Assembly: GCF_001540865.1 (NCBI RefSeq)
Contig: NC_033629.1
Location: 9,471,764-9,535,763, forward strand
Reading direction: 5' to 3'
DNA length: 64,000 nt
Source: Ananas comosus
Taxonomy: Eukaryota > Streptophyta > Magnoliopsida > Poales > Bromeliaceae
The translations under genes were made by a program, and so were the position numbers. Positions 33,770 through 44,060 of this stretch are shown piece by piece. Positions within the stretch are counted from its first letter, which is position 1. Each line of letters starts with the position of its first letter. Below the pieces are notes generated by a model, which was not told the origin of the DNA, ran no database searches, and saw only the letters and a program-made list of their open reading frames with translations.

Positions 33770-33911
33770 CTTCCTCTCTCTCTCTCTCTCTCTCTCTCTT
33801 CCCCTGCACAATTCCTCTCACCTCATCTCACCCCCCATTCTCTCTCTCTCTATCTCTCTCTCTCTCTTCCCCTGCACAATTCCTCTCACCTCATCTCACC
33901 CCCCATCTCCC
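33770..33911 (+). repeat. Tandemly duplicated pyrimidine-rich leader of copy 2
   Basis: A unit of about 69 bp, consisting of a (CT)n run followed by 'cttcccctgcacaattcctc' and 'tcacctcatctcacccccca', occurs twice in a row up to the start codon. Copy 1 has one shorter (CT)n leader (6545-6581). In a 5' UTR this could change length and structure of the leader. Confidence 0.8.
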
Positions 33912-36900
33912 ATGGCGTCGTCGATCTCCTCCTCCGCCCTTCGCCTCCTCGGCCGCGCCGGGCGATTACGCCGATCCGGCGAACCCTACTTCGCCCTCTC
34001 CCCGATCTCCGCATCATCGTCGTCGTCGTCGTTGTCGACCACTACGGCTCCGCTAATGGAGAAGGAGAAGGAGAAGGAGAAGGAGAAGGAGAAGGAGGAG
34101 GAGGTGGTGATCGTGGGCGGCGGTATCGCGGGGCTCGCCACCGCGCTCGCGCTCCGCAGGCTCGGCATCGCGGCGGCGGTGCTGGAGCAGGGCGCCTCGC
34201 TCCGCTCCGGCGGGACCTCGCTCACGCTCTCCACGAACGGCTGGCGCGTGCTCGACGCTCTCGGCGTCGCCGACGAGCTCCGCGCCAAGTTCCTTCGGAT
34301 CCAAGGGTACACAATCCAAACCCTAGCTTAATGGTTTCATACATTGCGTTTAGTTTTTTGGTAAATTGAACTACTTTTCTAGTTATAATTAATCACCACC
34401 CAGCAGAGCAACGGTCGCGAGCAACTAAACTTATTTAAGTTCCTGTAATTTAACTAAATCTGCTTCTTGGACAAAGTCTTGAGCTAAGACGTGATGAGTG
34501 TTCACTATTGTTGATTGTAGTGAGTTAATGACGGAACCCTCACTATCAAGATACTAATCACACTAATAAACAAATGTGATGTATCTGAATTATCCACAAC
34601 CAAGATATGCAGGATTGGAATAAATGAAAAATATCCAAACACAATCACAACAGCACAAGAGGATTTACGTGGTTAACCCAATCCGGGCTACATCCACGGG
34701 CACGGAGAAATCAAATCCACTATCACATAAGGAGATTACAAGATTTGGTCGGAGATTACCACTCTATTACAGTGGGTTTGCAATCTTCTAATTGGGAAAA
34801 AACCCTTCTTGCTACACCTTCATCGAAGAACCTTCCGAATCCGTGAAACCGGCTTCGAAATGCCTCTTAGAATTCCTCCAACCAACCTTGAAAGTTTTGA
34901 ATCAAGCAGGAAGAACAAGAGAGATCCTTCTCCAACCCTCTCTACACCTCTCTTCTCTGTCTCAAGAAAAGAGAACCCTAGAGAGCAAAAAAAATGAGAA
35001 CTCTCTCATTCTAAACACAAAAAGAATCCTCTCTTAACATCACTTGGCCCAATATACCAAATGGGTCAACTAATGCTCAAACCAATTACTAACTAACCTA
35101 TTACATGAGTTGTTGAACCAAACCCAAAATAAAACCAACTAGGCTAATAAGTGAATTTGATATCACTAACCCAACAGAATATAAAAAAATATTAAAATAG
35201 AATTTTCTAGCAGCTTAAACTTTCAGAAAAAAATAATTATTTAATATTATTTCACACGGTATTAAAGCTAAAGGTTTTGATCTCCTAGCTTTATTTAATT
35301 TTCTGGCAAAATTAATCTACTTATATGGGCTTGAGGGAGTGATGGATGCAAAAAAAAAAAGAGGAGTAAAATACCGTTCTTTGGCAGCTTAATGAAGCTT
35401 TCCGAAAAAAGTGGTTTCATGTTTTTTCGCGACTTTAACATATATACAGTAATCCCCTATTCTCTAGAAGCTTAAATTGGTAGGAATCATTGGTTTTTTT
35501 TTTCCCACACTATAATGCCTGAAATTTTGATTGTGTCAGTGAGACATTTGATAATGCAAAAGTTCCGGGGTATCCCCGCTACCAAACGCAGCTTAGGCAC
35601 TGGTTGCATCCTGTTGACATCTTGTATACTTCCAATCCTGATTTCTTAGCAGAGTAAATGCACCCATTAAATGCACCCATTCACTTTAATTTTCAATACC
35701 TATAACAATTGAATAATTTGATCTTATGAATCGATTTTCCTTATAATATGCTGTTTCACGAGACAGGTGATGTTATTTGTTAAATTTAATATATATGTTC
35801 ATGGTAAATCATATAAAATCAGAATAGTAACCTTGAGGAGGTGCCGGTGTGGACCACTAGGTATCTCAACGACATGTTATGATGTCCCCACAATATCTTC
35901 TTGCTGCATATTGAAGCAAAAATTTCTAATTGGATCTTCTGTTTTCTATGCTCACTTTTGTTTATGCTTGAAACGTTCTATATGCGTGAATGTATATTAA
36001 GTTCTACTACTAGAATCTCTAGACATTTTGGTTGTGGCTTATGCTTCTCGATCAGAGAAGCTATTCTAGAAATCAAACCAAAGAGGTACTGTGTCAGAGG
36101 GGTACAGGTTTCTAAATTTAATTCTTACCTGTATTTTCTCTTTTGTTTGCGATATTTTGTTCTTATTTCTTTGGTGGGTCAACTGTGTGCAGACTGGTGA
36201 TGAGATCAGAAGATGGGAAAGAGCTCAGATCTTTCAGATTTGAGGATGAAGCCCCTGGGTAAAATTGCATATTATTTCTTTTTGTTGTACTAATGATGGT
36301 AATAAAGTTGAATTTGTGAATTCTTTAGCTGAAAGCCTGAAATAGTTTTGGACTGCATCCACCGTAGTTCAATTAATACAGGTCCTAAACTATTTTATTT
36401 TCTCTGGCATTTGAGGACCTTGAAAGTCGTTGTTACCTTTTAAACAGAATATTCTCTTTCTTAACAAAATATTTTTACGACTTTTGACTAACCATTACGT
36501 CTAATAGATTTTGACTGAAATTCAAAAATTAGTTCGCTGAGAGGCTCAAACCTAAAATATTTTAACCATGCAGTTACAGATACATGTACCTAATGTGTTT
36601 CAACCTTCAAGCTATCTGATGCTAGTCTTCTACAGGCAAGAATTGCGGGCAGTAGAAAGGAGAGTTCTTGTGGAGACTCTAGCTGGGAGATTACCTCCAA
36701 ACACAATTTCCTTTTCTTCGAGATTGAGATCGATTGCATGGCAAGGGAAAGATGGTATTCTTCTGGAGCTAGATGATGGTCGCCGAGTACTTGCTAAGGT
36801 ATTTTAAAACAACTTAACATGTTTTCCCTTTTTCGTTTGTAATGCCTAGGTAATTATAATTTACATGGTTGATTTGCATTTCCTTTGCAACATATAGTGG

Positions 36901-39635
36901 TGGATATTTTATATTCCATATGTAACATTTCAACACAATTGTTTCTTATCTTCTCTGTTAGGAACAGGTTAACTACAAACCAATCTATATGACAAGTTCT
37001 AATCTCCTTCTATGTAAAGCAGATTAACTTACAAATGTTTGAGCAATCTTAAGGAAGTTAATAAGGAAATTGTAGTGTTGTGTAACTTGTGTTACTGTAA
37101 CATTGATTGATCCAAGGGACTAATGGTTTTGAGAGTAAAAAAGAGATAGAGATACAAGGATAAATAAACTGTGTACATATGAGATAGGCCGCACGGAAAT
37201 AAAAACATGAGGATGCTTTATTAAAAATCAAGATGGCTTCATGATTTTCCACGAAATTCCAATTTACAATGAATAGTGCCGGATATTAGTAGGGATGTCA
37301 ATGTGTCAGATTCGGGGTGGATTTTCAAAACCTGAACTTGACTACAAACCCGAAATCCGAACCCGAAACAATTATTTCTCTTTACCACATCTCAACAAAC
37401 TATTCTCGATTTTGACCATGCTATGCATCAATCTAGTAGCTTATCTACTGTCTACTGGTCCTCATCAATCTTCTCTATTTCCATGCATATGATGCAGTGT
37501 ATAGTGTATTAAGCAGTAATCTCGAATGGTTCTCTTAACATATGACGAGCATATGCATAAATCGACGGCACTTGTGTACATATCATGTATGTGGATCTTT
37601 TTTTGCATTTATGTGTATGTTCCCCATTCTTTCTTAAGGCCTCTCTTATTTAAACTGGAGTTATTGTAAAAATGCTATTTGAGTAGAGTTGCTCATTACG
37701 ATAATATCATTTTTCGAAAATCCCTTCCTCCGAAAGCTTCTCGCTGCAATACAAACAGAAGCTTTAAATTGCTGCTTCTTCCTTGAACCTAGAAGCGCAT
37801 CGTGGTTTTCTGCACCAGCGAAAGCTACGGGCTCTTGTTCCTGACTGCCCGATTGCTTCTTTCTTGGAGAGGAGAAGTTTATTCTAGAAGTCGGGCCAAT
37901 GGGGTTCTTAATCTTAATCACGCACAAAATGTTTTTGAAGCAAGCTTGGAATTTACTCAACCTATCATGTTATTTTACCGAATCCTCTGTTACAGATTGT
38001 GATTGGCTGTGATGGTGTCAACTCACCAATAGCAAAGTGGATGGGGTTTTCCGAGCCTAAGTATGCGGGACACTCTGCTTTTCGTGGTCTTGGACAATAT
38101 CCTGAAGGCCAACAATATGAGTCAAAGGTGAACTACTTCTATGGAAGGGGCCTCCGTGCGGGCTTTGTTCCAGCTTCTCCTACTAAAGTTTATTGGTTCA
38201 TCTGCTTCAACAGCCAATCCCGAGGTCTCTCTTTTTTCTGTTCTTTGATATGTGGCTATACTATTTGCTTGAATATCAGTTGCGTATTTCATTTTATATA
38301 TAGATAGAATGCACTTGACTTTACATAGGGATAGTCAAATATGGTTTTGATGAAAAATATCTTTCCCTTAACATTAACACACTTTTGCAAACTACCATCT
38401 GAAATTTGACGAGTAAACAACACTGCACGAACATTTGGTTTCTGTGATGATCTCTTCATTAATAGCCATTATATCACATTACAACGAAAAAATATTTGCA
38501 ACTAATTTAAGCTCATGTAGGTATTTAAAAGAAAAAGGGTAAATATTTGAACCTTTACGGGTTACGTGACAGCCATGCTCTAAAGGTAGTTACAAAATCC
38601 ACGGAAATTAGGGATGGATGGTTTGATTACATGGATAATTTGCGTTTGTAATTTTTTAACCTTTTATATTCATATTGTGATTTAGCATGCGGCCTTCCGC
38701 GCTACAGGTTATGAAGTTGTCGATGAGGCTAAAATTAAACTAAAAATTTACATGTACTGTCTAATTGTGTAAGGCACGTGCTTGCTGTTGAAATCTTACG
38801 ATATATTATGTCTTGGTCGGTCAAGTGCTCTTTCATGTTTGGCTGGCCTGTCAGGGAGTCCAGAAAAGTGCTATTTGAAAAATACAATTCGACAAAGCAC
38901 TAATGGTTTCTCATTAACATCAGAAGGTTCAGGTTTGAAGTTTTCAATTTAGGTGTCCCAAAAGCTTGTTTAAGTTCCTTGGAGTAAGGAAAGCTTCTTT
39001 AATTTTAGCTTCGTGCCGCTTGTGTTTCGTAAAGAAGCTGTTTCAAAGGCTTGTTAACTGAATTCTTTGATCCAACATTCCAAACAGGACCGTGGATAGC
39101 CGATCCATCAGCCCTCAAGAAAGAGGCCTTGGATCTTGTTCAAACTTGGCCGCAGGAGCTCCTCGACATCATACACAACACCCCCGACGACGCCATCGTC
39201 AAGAACCCGTTCGTCGACCGCTGGCTCTGGCCAGGCCTCAGCCCATCGCCAGTTGCAGCAGCTTCGAACGGCGGTGGCAGTGCGGTGGCGGTGGTGGCCG
39301 GGGATGCGTGGCACCCCATGACGCCCAACCTTGGCCAGGGCGCGTGCTGCGCTCTAGAAGATGCCGTCGTCCTTGCTGGAAAGCTTGCACCGGCACTCGC
39401 AGGCAGCAGAGGAGCAGTGGCGGCAGCACTGGGGGAGTATGCGCGGGAGCGTTGGGCGAGAGTGTTTCCCTTAACGGCGCGTGCCGGACTTGTCGGATCT
39501 TTGCTGCAGTGGGAGAATCCAATAGTGTATGCTTTTAGGAATAAGGTAATGATTCCCAGGTTGGCTCGATTGGGGCCATTACTGAAGCACACAAACTTCG
39601 AATCTGAGGTGTTGGAGACCATTGCATCCAAGTGA
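33912..39635 (+). CDS. FAD-dependent monooxygenase, CTF2/MO1 type, copy 2
   Basis: Five exons: 33912-34306, 36193-36258, 36636-36798, 37996-38224, 39088-39635, all GT-AG and in frame, 466 aa. Ser/Arg-rich N terminus (plastid transit-like), a Glu/Lys alternating run (about 50-64), FAD motif VIVGGGIAGLATA (about 66-78), GCDGVNSP (about 212) and GDAWHPMTPNLGQG (about 356-369). Exons 2-5 have the same lengths as in copy 1, and only exon 1 differs, by 6 bp. Protein differences are scattered: 7 of 76 residues in exon 4, 5 of 54 in exon 3. FAD-contact motifs are unchanged, so both copies look functional. Family role: NAD(P)H- and FAD-dependent hydroxylation, probably in plastids; substrate unknown. 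Intron 1 (1.9 kb) lacks the Harbinger element. Confidence 0.92.
34518..35178 (-). mobile_element. LTR-like insertion in intron 1 of monooxygenase copy 2
   Basis: Copy 1 is continuous at this site (around 7228, 'attgtcgaatataa'), whereas copy 2 carries about 660 bp. On the minus strand the insert begins TGTTGGGTTAGTGATATC and ends near CTCACTACA, so TG...CA ends are present. It contains 'gatttacgtggttaacccaatc' followed by 'gggctacatccacggg' on the plus strand. This resembles the conserved LTR region 'tttacgtggttt..' seen in the copia LTR at 24625-24650. A solo copia LTR is the simplest reading, but no clean TSD is visible. Confidence 0.6.
37290..37385. mobile_element. Remnant of the TAGGGATGTCAA hAT-like MITE in intron 3 of copy 2
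   Basis: It begins TAGGGATGTCAATGTGTCAG and contains 'gattcgggg', 'aacccgaaatccgaacccga' and 'caattatttct', all as in the element at 31606-32085. The right end is missing. Copy 1 has no such sequence at the corresponding place near 17215. Confidence 0.7.
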
Positions 39636-40328
39636 AGCCACACATGATTTCATATTCATAGGGAGGTAAAGATTACATACACAATTTGAGTTATAAACCA
39701 TTTATAAGATGATGTATGTTCGAACTTTTTAATTTGGTACCCATAGGTTTCGTAATTTTGAATTCAGTGACCCGCCACCCCCTCCATTAGGTACTATAGG
39801 GGCCATTTGTTTGGGTATGCTTCCAAATACTACACAAAATACCATGGAATTGTCAATATGGATATTTTTGAGGCCTTGTTTGGATGTCAGAATAAGGCAT
39901 CTAATGATAACTTGTTGAATAAAAAAGTTTTCTTTATGATTGAGTGCCAAAAAGCGACTTACTAAAAAATTTAGTTATCTGTATCTCATGTGTATAACAT
40001 ATTTTACTTACGAGATGATTTATTTTATTTTAAAAAAATATTTTGTATGCTGACTATGATATTTATTCTAGATATTTGATTTTTTTTTTCATCTCTCAAA
40101 TATTCCATAATTTTAGGATAAATTAAAGTGATATATCAAATAAAATGTTTACGCATCCAAATAGACTTTAAATTCATCTTTTGCTCATAGGTTGCTGGTA
40201 TTATAATTACCCTTTTTTGGGTTTGTGCTGTAGTTGCACGTAACATTGGAATGTCTAAAAAAAAAGGAAAAAAAAAAGGGAGTTAAGGTGGTACCTAATG
40301 TAGAGTAAATTTACTATGTTTCTTTTTA

Positions 40329-40966
40329 GGATTAGTTCCCACAAATATAATGAATGATAAATATATTCTTATAAAGTTAAATTTTTATATGTTGTCTCTA
40401 CAAAAATTTTAATATTTTCAAATATATTCTTTTGGTTTGTTACTGTTAAAGAACCGTTTTAAAGAACTGTTTATATTTTTAATTTTGCCATCATAAATAT
40501 GGCCCTCTAAAAGTCATAACACTATAATATAAAAGGGTAAAATTGTCGGATCGTTGGCGCTAACCATTAATCCCAAAAGCTCGAGCTGTTAGAAATACGC
40601 AATCAATTGACTTAAAGCGTAAGATACAGGACCCACGGATCTTGACTGTGACTCGAACCAACTAGCTTCACACCACTTCGAACATGACTCGGGCCCATCC
40701 AGCCTCACGCCATTTCAAACATGACTTGACCCAACATATCCTTTTGCCACATGGTAAGATGCTGGTCCATTTAAGCCAACAAAAATGACAAAGACTAACC
40801 AACGTAAAGTACTTAATCTATAGTAAACTAAATTTTTCTAACGAATTCTAACGATAGGGACATATTTGAAAATATCATGATTTTGTAGGAACAACATATG
40901 AAAGCTGACTTTGTAGGAATATATTTGTCATTTACTATATTTATAGAGACCTATATGAATTAACCC
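40329..40966. mobile_element. MULE-type MITE downstream of monooxygenase copy 2
   Basis: A perfect 9-bp duplication TTCTTTTTA lies at 40320-40328 and 40967-40975. Ends GGATTAGTTCCCACAAATAT and, as reverse complement of the right end, GGGTTAATTCATATAGGTCT. Absent from the matching position in the left unit (around 22475). The middle (about 40545-40750) is unlike the family member at 4013-4429 and has a more mixed composition, so it may be acquired sequence. Confidence 0.88.
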
Positions 40967-41766
40967 TTCTTTTTATATGTTTGTGTAGGCTATCTTTTCC
41001 TATGTTTGTCTAGGTTTGATTAGCAGCAGGTGTGCATCATCTACAGGTTTAACTATAGTTGGGAACAAATGTAAAAACAAAATTTTTAAATTTGTACTAG
41101 TCATACCTCGCATGATTAGTTTAAGCAATTAGTGGTTGGTATTTAAGGTTCTAAACTTAAAACCTAGTTGTTTCATATTCATTGTCTACAGTGCTTCTAG
41201 ATCAACAAAACACCTCTTTAGACTTCGTTTGAAATTATAGATCAATTATATTATAATTAGGTGAAAAAATAGGATAAAATATATTCCGTTTGTTCTTTTA
41301 AGCTATAATATTATGCATATTAATAATTCAGTTAGAAACAAATCATGAATTTTAATTAGAAAATGAAGAAGTATATTACAACTTTGTTGAAGTCTTGTAT
41401 AATTTTGTAGTTGATTTGTTAGCTTCGGTTTCTTGCTAAGGGACATCTTCAAAAATGGCTTATAGTTGAGGTTATTTGAATTAAGGAGTATGTTTCTTTC
41501 TAGAACAATACCTAGTGCCCTAAAAAGCCACATGGACGGTTGAAGTCAAAGTTGCAAGATATGCTATTGCTGTCTCTTCTTACAATTTGTATTCTATATT
41601 TATAAGTTAAGTGTAATCTTTACTTTATAATTATTTACTATCTATCTTTTTTCACTAGTACTTTTGTTCTCCGATACCAAATTTCAAAGGAATTTTGTGA
41701 ACTCTTAGATGGGTGAGTACAAGATTTATATTTAGGACTTGTTTGGTTTAAAAGTGTAATTATCTT

Positions 41767-42902
41767 ACACTATATAATTTGATGGTTTCGTCGTAGCGTA
41801 CTACCCTTCGCCCTTTCCACGTGGCACACTCTCAGATACTTTCCGTCTCTCTCTTCCCTTCTACAGGTAGCCCTTTTCAAATTCTCTTTCTTTTCCCTCG
41901 TCTAGCTGGCCCTCTTTTTCTCGCTCTTCTTCTCTCCTTTCTATCTTAGCCTCCCCTCTCTCTCCCTATCATCCATTCTCTCTCTCTTCACAAGGTGGTG
42001 GACTAGGCAGCAACAACAGCAGTAATGGCTTGGGCGCAGCGTCAGCGGTGGCAACAGCAGCGAACACAATAGTGACGGTGATTTGGGCGGTATCAACGGC
42101 GGTCACCTCACCTCGATCTCACCTCGCCATTGAGGGATCTTAGCATTTCGGCATCAGTTGCGGTCGCCTCGCCTCGATCTCATCTCGCCATTGAGGGATC
42201 TTAGCGTTTCTTTTAATTACTGTGAACATCTCATACTCCCCCCCAAAAAAAATTAAATTAAAAAAATAAAAGAAAAAATAACTTTTGCAGGAGAGGAGCA
42301 GGGAAACTCTTATCTCTCTTTTTTTTTTCTTTTTTTTTTTACTCTTCTCCTTCTTCTCTTTTTTCTTCTTCTCTGTACCCTCATTCCTTCTATTTTTTAT
42401 TTTTTTTCTTACTTCTTTCTTCTTGCCTAGATGTGTTGGTGTAGGCGCAAAATTGGGAGAATTGGGATAGGTGATAAGGACGGCGGTGGCAGCTTTGCCA
42501 GCAACAGCGGCGGACAGCGCGACGGTGGAGGTAATGCCGGCGGCATCAGCACTGGTCGCCTCGCCTCGATCTCACCTCACGATTAAGGAATCTTAACATT
42601 TGTTAGTTCTTATTATTATGAACATCTCATATACCCACAGAAAAGAGAAAAAAATTTTTTTAAAAAAAACTGAATAAAGAGATGGCTTATATAGATGGTA
42701 GTAAGATAGATCGTTACCTAGATCTACACATTTCTTTATTTTTTTTTAAGATGAAAATATAACAAAATGATGAAATTATCGATGGAACATATGATTGAAC
42801 ATATCATGTGTTATGTTAAATTTGTTTTACATTTTAAGATGAAAAGAAATGGTGAGATTGTGTATTGAACAGATGATCCAGCATGTTATATGTGTATTTT
42901 GA

Positions 42903-42941
<39 letters not shown>

Positions 42942-43610
42942 TTGGGTAACGGGGGGAGCAGGGGAGGAGGAGATAATGACACAGAATATTTACTAACTGA
43001 AGCATTCTAAAGATCTCACCGTCGAAGCGATAAAGCTCGACTCTCTCGCCTCCGATCTCGAAAAAAAAGAGAGGCCTGAAGTATAATTTCACTGCTTGTT
43101 ATCTATTTTTATTTTTTTTTTGTTTTTGATATTATGTTTTTCTTTTCTTATTATTTTTTTTCTCAACAGGGAAGTTTAAAATGCCTCTTTTTATAATAAA
43201 AAGTATTATTATCTAGGTGAACCTTTTATTATTTTTTTTTTCCTACTTTAATTTTTTTTTCGCAACTTTTCTAGAGCATATGATCCATTTTTTACTTTAT
43301 TCAATCTTAATTTGACTTAACTATAGTGTAAAATTAATCACGAAAGAAGAAAAATACAATATCTAGGTGGGCATGCGTTCTCCTTCTTAGCTTGGCAAAA
43401 AAAGAAAAAAACGCAATATTTAGGTAAACCTCTTTTTATTTATTTTCTTTTTACTATAAATTTCTTTGTTTTATTTTTTTTTTCTACAATTTTTCTTGGG
43501 ACATGTCATTTATTTCTACTTAACTCTATTTCATTATAATTTTACATAACTTTGATATAACATTAATCGTAATTTATTTAATCATAGCAAAACACGAATT
43601 CTATACTAGT
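41767..43610. other. Insertion unique to the right duplication unit, with diverged internal repeats
   Basis: This stretch is missing from the left unit near 23450. It holds three copies of 'cgcctcgatctcacctcgcc' followed by 'attgagggatcttagc' with variations (about 42110, 42172 and 42563). Each is preceded by GC-rich sequence encoding no stable frame and followed by A/T-rich sequence ('gaacatctcata'). A (TTA)n tract is at 42903-42942. No protein domain seen. It may be a transposon carrying tandem repeats, or 5' sequence of a LINE. Confidence 0.45.
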
Positions 43611-44060
43611 AACGGATAATGGAATGTAAATGAATTAAATGGTAATTGGATTGACCCACACTCTCGGACGTTTGGTTCATTCTTGGATTGAAAATTAGAA
43701 TGGATTATTTCCATTACACTATTTGGTTTATATAAATTAAAAAATAATAAAATAACATATTTACTCTCAAATATAAATCTATAAAAAATTATTTTCTATC
43801 TAAATTTTATAAAAATTTCAATTCTATTCTCAAATTAAAACCCTCGCAGAAAGGGAAAAAAATCAAATTTATTTTGAAGTTTATGTAACAAAAGAACAAA
43901 TCTTTATTAAAAAAATGCATAATTTTTTAAATATTATTATAATAGAAAGTAATATATTATTGTTAATATAAATAACATATATTTTATAATGACTGAAATT
44001 AAACTTCAACTAAGAAATCTTATAACGGTAAAAATATAGACAAGTTGCAAGAAAGAAAAG

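Larger units (their letters stand above)
33420..44060. repeat. Tandem segmental duplication, right unit (monooxygenase copy 2)
   Basis: Counterpart of about 6200-23930, in direct orientation. It keeps exons, introns and downstream flank in order. Insertions unique to this unit are at about 34518-35178, 37290-37385, 40329-40966 and about 41767-43610. Edges are approximate and rest on visual collinearity. Confidence 0.8.

Noticed and set aside
33713..34369. 218-residue open frame overlapping exon 1 of monooxygenase copy 2
   Set aside because: It is in another frame of the true exon. It consists of Ser/Leu runs from the (CT)n leader and Arg/Ala-rich sequence from high GC, and the FAD motif frame is the conserved one.
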